From Tubulanus polymorphus (lineage: Eukaryota > Nemertea > Palaeonemertea > Tubulaniformes > Tubulanidae), in NCBI RefSeq assembly GCF_964204645.1, contig NC_134031.1:372001-436000 (forward strand): 64,000 nt of DNA. The letters run 5' to 3'. Position numbers and translations under genes: made by a program. Below are positions 47,901 through 56,648 of the stretch, one piece after another; the first letter of the stretch is position 1, and each line of letters starts with the position of its first letter. The notes under the pieces were generated by a model. That model was not told the origin of the DNA, did not search any database, and was given only the letters and a program-made list of their open reading frames with translations.

Positions 47901-50206
47901 AATAAATCTACCGGAAACTGTACTGTCCGTGAGTGATCTGTGTTTACTTAATACTTACCTAAAAACTTCATTATAGTCTTTATGAATACCATAACACGGG
48001 AGAGAGATGAGGAGGGTTCAGGAGAGATGGGGAGAGGAGAGAGATGAGTAGGGTCCAGGAGAGATGGGTAGAGGAGAAGAGTTTTGAGGGTCCAGAAACG
48101 ATGGGGAGAGAGGAGAAATGTGCATTTTTCTACAAAGAATATAAAACCTTTAATTTAAATAAAACTTTCAATTCAACCTTATTCAAATAACCGTGAATTG
48201 AAACGTTTATAAGGTCAGGTCTCTCATTCCCTCTCGATGTCTCTCTAGCTCAAATAAACTAAAGTCAATATTGCTGCTGAAATTTAGTTTAATCACACGC
48301 CGCACACGGTGTGCTGTGTGTGCCGTGCGGTGTGCCGTGTGCCTGTACACCCCGTGTCTAGGTTTCAGTCTGATTTGCTAATGGGTTCGTAAACACTGAA
48401 AACTAAACTAAATCAACAACAAATCATTAACGATGAAACATTGAATTCTGTGATATCAGGATATAATACAGACCTGTTACCTGCATTAGATACAACCCCC
48501 TCTCACCCCCTCTCTCTCACGCCATCCTCCTCTCATCCCCTCTCTCTCTCACGCCCCTATCAAACCCCCTCTCTCTCACGCTATCCTCCTCTCACCCCCT
48601 CTCTCTCACGCTCCTCTTATCCCCCTCTCTCACGCCCCCTCTCTCACGTCCCTCTCAAACCCCCTCTCTCTCATGCCATCCTCCTCTCATCCCCCTCTCT
48701 CTCATCCCCCTCTCTCTCACACCCCTCTCTCTCACGCCCCTCTCTCTTACGCCCCTCTTTCTCACACCCCTCTCTCTCACACCCCTCTCTCGCCCAGCTC
48801 CACGCTCTTTGTCTAATACCGTATTTGACTCAACAGTTCGGAATCAATTCAATATTAATCCTATCTCAGAGTTAGATCTAATCTGAAACTCACTGACACT
48901 AACTGGATCCAGTTCGTGGTATAACTACTCAAACACTAAACTGTAGAACTGGATCTCAGGTTTATATGACATGTTTTTTTCTGGTGTATATTTCCAGTAA
49001 ACGTTGGTAAATCTCGACAGATTGTTGAATGTCACTGTTTGGGAAAAAGAATCGGACAGTTTTGTCAATATTGCGACAACGGATTCTACACGAATAAGAC
49101 ATCGCATCAGTGTTTTAAATGCGGCTGTAACGGAAACGAGAAACTCAATTCGAATAAATTATGTAACTCAGTAACAGGTATAGAATTCAAACATTCTCAG
49201 TGCAGGCAACGAGCCGAGCTTTTTGAGGGGCGGTTCTATATTTCAAGAAAATGGGCACTGATTCCGATACCATATACACCCCATCAGTTTTATAGGTGAC
49301 AAAAATTGACACCTATAAATCTAATTGGGTTGCAAAATGAGTCGTAGACTGGTCTTAAAGTTGTTAGATCGGTTATAGAAGTTGTTATGTTTTTGTTTTA
49401 GGTCGGTGCTACAATTGTAAGTTCAACACGACTGGATTCCATTGTGGTCGGTGTCTGCCTGGTTTTGAAGGAGATCCGATCATCGCTAAAAACTGTTCAT
49501 TAATAGGTACCAAATATCTATAAATCGGGCTCTAATTAAAGCTGATGAATTATATATAAAACCCAGCATTTTTACCGGTTTAAAAATTATAAAAACGAAA
49601 TTCACTTTAAGATTGAAATGAAAATGATTAGTGTACAATCAAATAATGTTCATGATTTTGAAAATAAAAACAAAACGAAACCTCTGTAATCGAGGTTCAA
49701 GTTTCATAAATAGTTCGAGCTAAAAACGGTTTAGTTTGAATTGCTTCGAAACAAGGCGTTTTAGTTTAACTTTGTTGTAAAACTGGATCGTGAAGGGCGG
49801 TAACCAATAACGAACAGTTCATCAGAGTCCAGAATTTATTACAATATTTTTAATGCTTGTATTTATAGATTACCCGCACAGAGTTCGACACCCGACACTT
49901 GCCGAGAATAAGAACGTAGTAATGGGTGTAACAGCCACATTCGGTAGCATACTGCTTATTATCATCTTCATAATCGGGTGTAAAAAATATCACACGTGGC
50001 GTCGCTGGCAGCCGCAGCCGTTCTGGACAGTAGAACTGAAAGATGACCACGAGACTGTGTCGTTCTCCTCGATGGTAGAACAGGACTATCAGAATGTCGA
50101 CGCCGCTTTGTTGATAGATGATGTTAATTACTATGATCGTGGTTTATCAGGGCAGCTCCGAGTGGGCAGTCCGGAGCCCGTTTCATACAACTCAATTAAT
50201 GCGTAA
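29614..50206 (+). CDS. MEGF9: MEGF9-like receptor: signal peptide, mucin-like region, FN3, laminin-type EGF domains, TM, short tail
   Basis: Seven exons (29614-30031, 46302-46466, 46898-47083, 47737-47928, 48998-49177, 49402-49506, 49869-50206) all join in phase 1 and give 527 aa; human MEGF9 is about 600. Exon 1 encodes a signal peptide (MVFLFPIIFTCSSILVSIDG) and a Thr/Ser/Asn-rich stretch typical of heavy O-glycosylation. Exons 2-3 form one fibronectin type III domain (FNVTWRRP...SYSAHLITRF). Exons 4-6 carry laminin-type EGF repeats (CPCDAHGAVNKSLCDQ, CHCLGKRIGQFCQYCDNGFY, CGRCLPGFEGDP). Exon 7 has a membrane segment (VTATFGSILLIIIFIIGC) and a tail whose FWTVELKD...SFSSMV matches human MEGF9 FYTIELKD...SFSSY. 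Exon 1 is linked by signal peptide logic and phase across a 16.3-kb intron, so that join is less certain than the rest. Poly(A) signal at 51312. Confidence 0.85.
30544..30799. mobile_element. hAT-like non-autonomous element
   Basis: Begins CAGGGGCGGATTAACAGGGG and ends TGAATCCACTCCTA, whose reverse complement is TAGGAGTGGATTCA. The interior has inverted G- and C-rich segments. See 4845-5083 and 46045-46252. Confidence 0.45.
31143..31250. repeat. 16-bp minisatellite
   Basis: Units of ACGAGCCTCGAACCTC and CACGAGCCTCAAACCT repeat about six times in tandem. Confidence 0.8.
31300..31560 (-). mobile_element. tRNA-derived SINE copy B (minus orientation, telomere-like tail)
   Basis: Minus strand reads GTGGTCTAGTGGTTAGCATG, then a B box GGTTCGAGTCC, then AGCTAGGGTTAGGGTTACGA and a second (TTAGGG)-like block. 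Upstream it carries GCGGGTATTG and GGTCACC/GACCGGACAAACTTACAAA shared with copies A and C. Confidence 0.75.
32170..33060 (+). repeat. CT-rich satellite with CTCTCTCCTGTAG motifs
   Basis: About 890 bp of (CT)n/CTCTCTCCTCTCTCC. Roughly 12 copies of CTCTCCTGTAGCTCTCTC punctuate it, with higher-order units (about 130 bp) that include CTCCTTCCTCTCTCCCC. In the gene's sense direction each CTGTAG follows a long pyrimidine tract, like a 3' splice site. Confidence 0.9.
33590..33990. repeat. Diverged 'GGCGGCCATCTTGAAA' repeat
   Basis: Four related segments, each with a variant of ACTGGCGGCCATCTTTAAAG followed by an A/T-rich part and GTGCAGGAAAC(C), occur at intervals of about 80-110 bp. A fifth relative lies near 36350-36400 (TGACTGGCGGCTATTTTAAA). 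Confidence 0.6.
34648..34836. repeat. CTCTCTC satellite
   Basis: About 190 bp of nearly pure (CTCTCTC)n. Polypurine/polypyrimidine throughout. Confidence 0.9.
35785..35945. repeat. CACCC-rich minisatellite
   Basis: Irregular units of CCCCACACTCACCCGACACC and variants (CACCTCACGCCCTC) in tandem. Open in several frames only because it lacks T-A-G/T-A-A combinations. Confidence 0.8.
37018..37145. repeat. 27-bp repeat
   Basis: Five imperfect copies of TTTTCAGACAACAGATTTTA plus GACTGCAG lie in tandem. Confidence 0.75.
37595..38335. repeat. CTCTCTCCCA satellite
   Basis: About 740 bp of CTCTCTCCCACTCTATCCCT-type units. All coding frames stay open on both strands, which explains the long apparent proteins (SPLSLSL, EREGES). 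A (CA)-type mirror-symmetric polypyrimidine tract able to adopt triplex structure. Confidence 0.9.
39264..39705 (-). other. Unassigned open frame, possible exon
   Basis: On the minus strand, after an acceptor-like TTTCATTTACGCAG, the frame reads VTESVVVNKKYPFQTSKTLN, then a Cys- and Asn-Xaa-Ser/Thr-containing stretch (NCSLENISDDFYVIQTQL, LTPECLATVSKR, PEVNCNGADF) and a PEPEPPPEQEF run. Composition resembles an extracellular domain rather than a repeat. I could not find a convincing donor, start or partner exon, and I recognise no family. It could be part of a nested minus-strand gene or chance. Confidence 0.25.
40218..40322. repeat. 30-bp repeat with GGTGAGTAC
   Basis: Three tandem copies of GAAAATGACCCCCGGGGTGG plus TGAGTACTTT. 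Each unit contains GGTGAGTAC, a strong 5' splice-site match on the plus strand. Confidence 0.8.
41790..41975. repeat. GCT/GGT trinucleotide tract ending in a pure CTG run
   Basis: Mixed (GCTGGT)n passes into (GGT)n and then an uninterrupted CTG run of about 19 units (about 41910-41970). All six frames are long open homopolymers (Leu, Ala, Ser and so on), so no coding claim is made. Confidence 0.9.
42430..42510. repeat. Two-copy 'GGACCCAGTTCCACAGTTGTG' repeat
   Basis: Two direct copies of GGACCCAGTTCCACAGTTGT plus GTGGGTTTCATCTGACTCT, the same dispersed motif as at 54400-54510. Confidence 0.7.
43125..43345 (+). repeat. 47-bp tandem repeat of a tRNA T-arm-like segment
   Basis: Four units of CTGTAATGATTTTAATGTGG, then AGGTCCCGGGTTCGAGTCAA and TGGGACC. 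Each unit contains a polymerase III B-box match (GGTTCGAGTC), framed by GGTCCC...GGGACC that can pair. The first unit is preceded by TTGCTCTATCACCGAGGCTG, resembling a tRNA 5' half, so the array may be a tRNA-derived element whose 3' half was multiplied. Confidence 0.8.
44167..44352. repeat. 100-bp tandem duplication
   Basis: TCTATTTGGTCCTATCCAAC at 44167 and TCTATTCGGTCCGATCCAAC at 44267 begin two copies that share GTGGATATCAGCTCCGACTT and CTATACGCCGGGTTCTCGTG. Confidence 0.85.
44945..45378. repeat. CT-rich satellite
   Basis: Units of CTCTCTCCTCTCTCCTC interrupted by CTTCTATATCTCTC and CTCCTTTTTTCTCTCTAC; the latter combination appears twice (44998-45045 and 45305-45350), showing higher-order duplication. 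Confidence 0.9.
46045..46252. mobile_element. hAT-like non-autonomous element next to the FN3 exon
   Basis: Inverted ends GGCGGATCTAGGAC (46045) and GTCCTAAATCCGTC (46239-46252) match at 12 of 14 positions. It ends about 50 bases before the FN3 exon acceptor of the MEGF9-like gene. No transposase. Confidence 0.5.
46670..46800. mobile_element. Retroposon 3'-end remnant
   Basis: TAAAGCGCTCCGAGTCATTA ... TTAGCGTTATATAAAAATAG followed by (TTA/ATC)n resembles the 3' ends of non-LTR retroposons widespread in marine invertebrates. Assigned from pattern only. Confidence 0.4.
47491..47701. mobile_element. Near-perfect inverted repeat (83-bp arms) with hammerhead-like loop
   Basis: Left arm 47491-47573 and right arm 47617-47701 are inverted complements over about 83 bases with only a few mismatches; the inner part TCTAAAATATATAGAATACA is matched perfectly. 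The 43-base spacer contains CCGATGA, GATCTC-TAGGGT-GAGATC and GAAAC, close to the hammerhead core CUGANGA-stem II-GAAA. It lies in MEGF9-like intron 3, ending about 35 bases before the EGF exon. A terminal-repeat pair of a Penelope-like or other element is the likely origin. Confidence 0.75.
48495..48800. repeat. CTCTCTCACGCCCC minisatellite
   Basis: Irregular tandem units of CCCCCTCTCTCTCACGCCAT and CACGCCCCTCTCTCT fill MEGF9-like intron 4. Confidence 0.85.
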
Positions 50207-50479
50207 AACATGTATGTGAGAATCGGACTGAAGAGAGAGGAGATGATGTGGGTTGGGCGAGGGGACCAGGGATGCCGGGTGGTAAAGGATCCGAGCTGCA
50301 GGGAGGCGGAGAGGTCTGCAGTCAGAGAACCTCAGCCGGGCTGGGGATGCAAATTACCAGGGCTGGCTGAGTCTGGGCCTGCGAGAGGAAATCTGGCTGG
50401 GATAGGGGAACTATATTTGGATTAGAGGACCTGGACAGGGGTTAGTGATTCAGGAATAGTCGTGTTACATGATTTGTTA

Positions 50480-50720
50480 TCAGAGAATGATAGCGGGTAT
50501 TGTTCCTCGCCTGACTGGTCACCAGTCACCCACACCTGACCGGTCACCAGTAACCCACACTGACCAGACAAACCTACAAACCCAGTCAGTCACCACAGGT
50601 GTATGGTCTGGTGGTTAGCATGCTCGGCTGGCATACAGGAGGTCGCAGGTTCGAGTCCTGCTAGGGTTAGGGTTAAATTTGAACTAGGGTTAGGGTTACA
50701 GGAAGTTAGGGTTACGGTAG
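50480..50720 (+). mobile_element. tRNA-derived SINE copy C (plus orientation, telomere-like tail)
   Basis: Reads GCGGGTATTG, GACTGGTCACC, CTGACCAGACAAACCTACAA, then GTATGGTCTGGTGGTTAGCA (A-box-like), GGTTCGAGTCCTG (B box) and finally CTAGGGTTAGGGTTAAATTT with a second AGGGTTAGGGTTA. It is the best preserved of three copies and lies in the 3' region of the MEGF9-like gene. Confidence 0.8.
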
Positions 50721-51311
50721 ATACAGATGATTGGGTTAGTGAACAGCTAGCCTAAGGGTTACGGCCTTAGTTAGCGCGAGAGTTTTGCCCAAGCTAGGTT
50801 TGGCCGTGAAAATTTTGAAATATTTTCTAAATCTCTACTTATGCTTAACTGAGCCCGGTATTGGATGTTTCTGGATTTCTGACGAGATTCTTTAAACGTA
50901 TTTATCTGATTTTTATAAGTAATATTTTATATTGTGTCACAGTTGTTTCTACATAACATCAGTGTCTATGAGACCATTACTAGAATATTTAATTAGTCTG
51001 ATAAAGTTAAGGCGCTGAGCCCGGTCTTCCAAAAGATTCCCGATCTAAATCGCATTCCATTTACTTCTTTATCAAGACAAATTAATAATTGAATTAATTT
51101 ATAACATGGTCAAAAAAGTATCAACTAAATTGATTATAATTTGATTTAATCATAGAAATTTTGCTGAGTTTCTGGATGATTCTGGATGGTTTTTATTTTT
51201 TATTTGATGTACATAAATATGTCGCGCATTTTGTTAAACTGTGTTCCAAAGATAAAAAGATGTTGTAAGTTAAATGATATGATGTTGAGAATAACAAGAA
51301 ATTTTATATAT

Positions 51312-51317
51312 AATAAA
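51312..51317 (+). terminator. Possible poly(A) signal of the MEGF9-like gene
   Basis: AATAAA about 1.1 kb after the stop codon. Other signals could be used. Confidence 0.35.
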
Positions 51318-51510
51318 TTCCTGTTGTTTTTTTAATGAATCGATGAAACACGAGGCTGTTCCATGTGTAAGCATTCAATCGGAACGATGAGACATTTCTC
51401 CTTCGAAAGTTTTTGAAAATTTATTCAACTAATTTAAGAAACCGCACAGCGAGTACCGGGCGCATGCTTAGAGTTTAACATGTTATATCGACTTTTTCCC
51501 GGTGCTGAAT

Positions 51511-54187
51511 TTATTTCTTCTCCACCCCCGCCATCTTCTTTCTGCTATTCCTTCGCCGACAACAGGCGACAAAAATGGCGGCCATAAACGTCATGATCAA
51601 CATAGTCGAACACGTGATCAATATTATCCAATCGTCGCCGTCGGAGCTTCCTGAGGAAATGAAAATCTTATTTGAATTGAATTTTTTCGAATCGTCAAAA
51701 TTACGATAGAAATCAACAGGTGGAAATGAGAACCTTTTATCGGCTTGCTATTGGTCGAATGAACGATGACGTCATCGTCATAAACATACATCCGGTAATC
51801 GTAGACGGCGCTACTGTCAGCCGGAAGTAGTAAGTAACTGATGGGCGTGGTAAAGTTAAATGATTGACAGCTGGATTCGTTATCGTGGTTACACAGCAAA
51901 AATTTGATGACGTGATTATCATTGTTCCGTAACGATGGTAATTCTACAGTAACGCCACCTGTCGTCGTCTGAGTGACTTTGATTCGTTTAATCCACCGTA
52001 ATATTCCATTTATACCTGAAATAGGAAATAAACGGATATATGATGACGGATATCTGATGTATTTACCTGGATGTAATAGTTTAATTTTGAAGTCAGTAAA
52101 TCCTATTTGATTCTGTATAAGACACGTGTAAGACCCGTAATCGTGTACAGATACATTCATCACTCGTATCGTCCATGTTTGATTCTCCAGTTTCATTTCG
52201 AACCGACATGAATCCAGTAAGTGATCCTGTATCCCACTGTCCGCTGCGCATGACATGGTCGTACGTAGATCCCGTTTTTGGGTATATTCCATATATTTCA
52301 AGTTCGTTCTAGCTTCATATTTCACGCTAAATTTTGCACTCTTTCCCTCACGAACGACTCTTTTCAACTTGGATTCTTCGTATTTAATTGCCGGGGGACC
52401 TTGAAAATAGATGAAATAGATTAAATATCATTAGTCCCATTCTGACCGCTAGGTGGCGCTTACATAAATATTCTGTGTTCTTTGTATTTACGATTTTGCC
52501 CGCTAGGTGGTGTTCACTTGTAAATGTAGTTATGAAACTGACCTCTAGGGGGCACTCGCATTAATAGTAGCTTCCCAGTTCTTCTACTAACATGATTGTT
52601 GTTTTTTCTACCACTAGGGGGTGTTCATATGCACTGATAGAAGAACTATATGTCATGGGATATAATGTTCATTCTGGCCACTAGGGGGCACAACACAATA
52701 CATACAAATCGATTCATCTTAACGTGGTAAAACTACAGAAAATTCCGATGTAGATGGCGCTACACGTACCGTTACAAGAAGTAAGGAATGTTCCATATAA
52801 GGAAATACAATAAACGCGGACGATGATGAATTTTTGAATTTTTCCGGCAATATTTGTCTTAATGCACGAATACCAGGCGTCATGTGACCCATTTACTGCT
52901 GGAATTACGACATTCTTCATTCTGCCTAACGATTCAGGGGCTCGAGTTAACATTAACCCTTTACCTGCAACAAGCGATAAAATCATCACCTATAAAAACC
53001 ACAGATACTATCACTTATACAAAGTAAAGTCATTATAAATTTACCAAAATGGTTTTGTGGATTTCATTTTTTTAGTTATTTAAACATTTTTATGATTAAT
53101 GTCTACGAACCTTTCACCCACTCGTATGATATCGGTTGGGTGACTCCGGGACCATCTCCGTCACATTTCAGAACGAGTCTAGTTCCTTGTTTCACGTACA
53201 GATTCCTACCGTAATCACTCGTCTTAAACATGCGATGAGTTTTCGGTTCGTAATCAATCTCCACACCAGATGGCGCCACTGATGACAACAAATAACATCG
53301 AAAAAATAAAATACATTCAGAAAAGAAATGTTTTAACTGATTTATGTTGACCTTGAATTTGAAGTCTAAATTGTTTGTCAGTAAATTCAGATAATATTCT
53401 AAATAATTCTAGGATCTAACAGGAAACTATCTGAATGCGAGTTTTACCTGTGACGTTCAGTCGATTTACTCTGGTGAATACAGTATTGTTGTACGAACAC
53501 ATCCAGTTTCCGGAATGTTGCGTAGTAACGCTTTCGATAACAATACCGTACATATCACCTTGAAACCAGTTACAACTAGCGCGGATTTCACTGTCGCCAT
53601 AGTAACCAATCTTACGACCCGTTACATAAAAAAGGTTACATGTTTTGTATTAGATGATTATTTATGTTTGCGGGCTAATTGTGTTTTGTTTTAAACCCAG
53701 CGGCCAGTTGCAAACATCATGGCTCAGATTTAAGACCAGTCTCGGGCCATTTTGGTTCTACAACCGATCTAATAAATTAAGACCAGTCTCATAATTTAAG
53801 ACCACTTTTTTGGCGAGTTTTGAACTTACGTTACAGTTATGTTGAGTAAGGTTGAATTCCTGTAGCACATTGTTATCGTTGCCTAGGTGAACTACCTTGA
53901 TGACGTCACCGCAGAAACTCTCCGACGATATCACGTGACATCTCAGATAGAGGGTTTTACCGAATGTAACTGGACTATGCGTGAAATGGATGGTCATTTG
54001 TGAAAATGGTTTTAGACATGTTTCACCAGTTACTACTGTACCTACAACATATACTAGAGCTGTAAAAAACGGTACCCAGACCTTTTCGAACTGTTAGGGG
54101 AAGCCCCGGGCAAGCACGCAATTAATCCACCAATAACTTACCAATGGATAGAATTCCAATTAGATTTATTTGGATAATCCAAAGCAT
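51511..54187 (-). CDS. Immunoglobulin/FN3 single-pass membrane receptor, family unassigned
   Basis: Eight exons on the minus strand (54142-54187, 53830-54041, 53448-53610, 53111-53278, 52770-52964, 52067-52399, 51734-52015, 51511-51650) give 512 aa, nearly all introns in phase 1. Order: signal peptide (MLWIIQINLIGILSI); an Ig domain split over two exons (TLYLRC ... SGNWMCSYNNTVF); a second Ig (TRLVLKCDGDGPG...YEWVKG plus DAWYSCIKTNIAG); a third Ig (GKSAKFSVKYEA ... HDYGSYTCLIQNQIG); an FN3-like domain (GVTVELPSLRNND ... YDYRMYVYDDDV); a membrane segment (WIILITCSTMLIMTFMAAIF); and a short basic tail ending MAGVEKK. Many N-glycosylation sites. A cell-surface adhesion or ligand-binding role is inferred from architecture. 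It is divergent from the carbonic anhydrase cluster. One intron is only 51 nt and in frame, so retention is possible. Confidence 0.8.
52446..52691 (+). promoter_or_regulatory. Cluster of five CTCF-like motifs in an intron
   Basis: CCGCTAGGTGGCGC (52446), CCGCTAGGTGGTGT (52500), CCTCTAGGGGGCAC (52542), CCACTAGGGGGTGT (52611) and CCACTAGGGGGCAC (52678), all on the plus strand and spaced 42-69 bases. They fit the CTCF core CCASYAGRKGGC, and the last, preceded by GG, fits especially well. The surrounding bases are not repeated, so this is not a simple tandem array. Function is inference. Confidence 0.5.
53696..53820. mobile_element. Diverged 'GGCCAGTTGC' MITE
   Basis: Contains GCGGCCAGTTGCAAACATCA, GGTTCTACAACCGATCTAAT and TAAGACCAGTCTCATAATTT; related to 17129-17267. 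It lies in the intron before the exon at 53830. Confidence 0.55.
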
Positions 54188-54399
54188 TTTACTTTATTTC
54201 ATCTCTGTGAACAAACTGACGTTGACTGTGCTGTGTTTATCAGCAGGCTGAGTTTATACTGAGTGCTGCATCGAATTCATCAGTATTCAGGTCATTTCAC
54301 TATTTCCTCAAAACACGTTATATAAAAATACGTTGCAAACGAATCGAATGCAACAGGATATTTCTGCGAATTACGTATAAAACTGTAGCGAATGGTGTG

Positions 54400-54548
54400 A
54401 GTGGGCTGGACCCAGTTCCACAGTTGTGCGGGTTTGCCTCTTAACTCTCTGGACCCAGTTCCACAGTTGTGCGGTTTACCTCTTAACTCTCTGGACCCAG
54501 TTCTAAAGAAGTTGCGGGGATTTCCCTATTATTATCTATATATATATC

Positions 54549-54579
<31 letters not shown>

Positions 54580-54600
54580 TATATATATCTTGCACAGTGG
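54400..54600. repeat. 'CTGGACCCAGTTCCACAGTTGTG' repeats and TA microsatellite
   Basis: Three direct copies of GGACCCAGTTCCACAGTTGT with GCGGTTTACCTCTTAACTCT (54405-54505) are followed by (TA)n at 54536-54588. They sit in the 443-bp divergent region between the Ig receptor and the first carbonic anhydrase. Confidence 0.8.
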
Positions 54601-54630
54601 AACACAGTCAGTGATCATATCGCCACCACG

Positions 54631-56648
54631 ATGTTTCTAGCTCTTTTTCTCTTTCTTCAAGTCTTATTTGCCTTTTCTTCGGGTGAGATATCAGTTTGTT
54701 TTTAAGATTGGTGGTATATTTGGTTAGATATTATGTGATCTTACCTTTTTATTTGGTTGTTTGAAGTTTTGTAGAATTAGAAATATTTGGGATGTTTACT
54801 ACCGCCCCCCTCATCTTCGATTGCATTTACTTGATATTAACTGTATTTTTATTCTTATACCTATTTTCAACAGGTAGTGAATGGAAGTACACTCATGATC
54901 ACAGTAAGTGAAAGTTTTACTTTATTCAATATACATCGCAAATATAGAATATCAAAATAAATATGAGTTTTTGTAACTTCATAATCGAAGCTACCCTGAA
55001 TGAGCTGTACATTCATGGTTTAAAGACCTCTTAGTTCAATATCGGAATTTGTCAAATGATTCAAGGTTCAATATTCAATCGAACAATTTAAATCAAGTCT
55101 TAAAACCTTAAACCACTTTAGGTTTTGCACTAGAAGTCTCAACTGTTGAACTGTAGGCCCAGGATTCTATGAGTATAAACTGTTGTTGCCTGATTTTAGA
55201 ACCGTGGCACGAGGGACAATGTGAATCAACGGATAGACAATCACCGATTAAACTCGTGCAGACTGGTCAATGTGATCCGCTACTTCAACCGATTGTCATC
55301 AAGAATGGACATTCGAAAGTTTATCTATCAGTCATCAATAATGGCCACACCTGTAAGTCAATGAACACTAACTACAATCAAACTAACATTTTGAAAAAGA
55401 AATGGTGAAATCTTTTATTCAATTATGAAAACGGTTTGGTCGATTCTTGATATGTTATCGCTTGACCGGCTAAATTACAATTTTAATTCAATCTTTTAAA
55501 GAATTCAAACGACTTTTATTTTCAAACTGTAAATCTTACAAAACGATGAGATATTGTTGTAATTTTGATACAGTGCAACTACAAGCGATACCGGGACAAA
55601 ATCTGAATGATGTTACCGTAAATATAGACGGCACTGTGTACCAATTAAAAAAACTTGATTTCCACTGGAGGGGCGGCCCGAATTGTGCTCAAGGATCCGA
55701 ACATAAACTCGATGGAAAATTCTACGATGCCGAAGTATTTTAAACCTCAATAATTCATTGTTATTTGTCTGAATTCATGTTTGAATCGCCCTCTATGTAT
55801 ATTCTTAGCTTCACATGGTTTTCGCTGATCCCGATTCGGAGGTTGATGGTGTTCACGATAAATACGCAGTTCTCGGATTCCCCATTCGAGCGAACCGCAA
55901 GAGGGTACACATTCGATTACCTTGAATTTGGCGAAAATATCTTTGAACAGGTTCTTCTAAAATTTGCATTTCTGTTTACAGGATAACCACGCGTTCTGGG
56001 AGATATTCAGTGTTGGATTATCAACTCTTCAATCTTCTCAAGGTTTGCTATTTTCCTGTCCGCGAATAAAAGCGAAGTCAAGCAGCGTTTTTCAGGTTTC
56101 CTTTGCCAGGGTATAATGTAGTTCTATTGTTATTGCTCTTGCTGTATTTACAGTTGATAAAGCTCATTCTCATGGAAACCTCCCCGGGCATTGGATAGAA
56201 ATAAGTTACATCATCGACAACATCAATATGGGCAACTACTACAGATACGAGGGTAGTCTAACAACGCCCCCTTGTAGCGAAAATGTGAAATGGACAGTAT
56301 TCCGAGAGCCGTTAACAATGTCACCTCATCAGGTAAATATAATAGGAGAGTTGGGAGTTCCGATCCCTATTAAAACAGCAAGTCTCTCCGCTGAAATAAT
56401 GAAGGCTTATATTTCAGATGAAATAAACTAAAGCTGTTACGTGTCGACCCGTTATATATATAGAACATAGACACGGATTTTATTCTAAAAAAAATAGAAC
56501 AAATCGTTGTGAAAATCCGTTTAATTTTATGCATTTTCAGTTGCGTCAACTGCAATCTTTGCCGGTGATCGGTAGAATTGGAAACTATCGCGAAGCTTTC
56601 GACGCTACCGCGGACAACAAGGTTGAATTTAGTTGCGTCAAGAAATAA
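54631..56648 (+). CDS. Secreted alpha-carbonic anhydrase 1 with Asp replacing a zinc-binding His
   Basis: Eight exons (54631-54682, 54874-54903, 55200-55352, 55574-55734, 55809-55904, 55982-56042, 56154-56332, 56541-56648) encode 279 aa in an unbroken frame. A signal peptide ([17 protein letters not shown]), [37 protein letters not shown] and [19 protein letters not shown] identify a secreted alpha-CA with the usual Cys pair. Alpha-CAs hydrate CO2 using zinc bound by three His (94, 96, 119 in CA II numbering). Here the FHFHW motif is LDFHW: His94 is GAT (Asp) at 55657-55659, while His96 and His119 remain. Zinc binding and catalysis are probably impaired, so a CA-related role is possible. Start chosen for the signal peptide and CCACCACGATG context. 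AATAAA overlaps the stop codon. Confidence 0.93.

Larger units (their letters stand above)
50207..51510. other. Convergent 3' intergenic region MEGF9-like / Ig receptor
   Basis: Holds SINE copy C (50480-50720), then A/T-rich sequence. AATAAA at 51312-51317 may end the MEGF9-like transcript. No additional gene seen; the open frame at 50210-50425 is G-rich UTR. Confidence 0.55.

Noticed and set aside
50590-50680. Functional tRNA gene
   Set aside because: A and B boxes are present but the acceptor stem does not pair and no anticodon arm closes properly; it is a SINE body.
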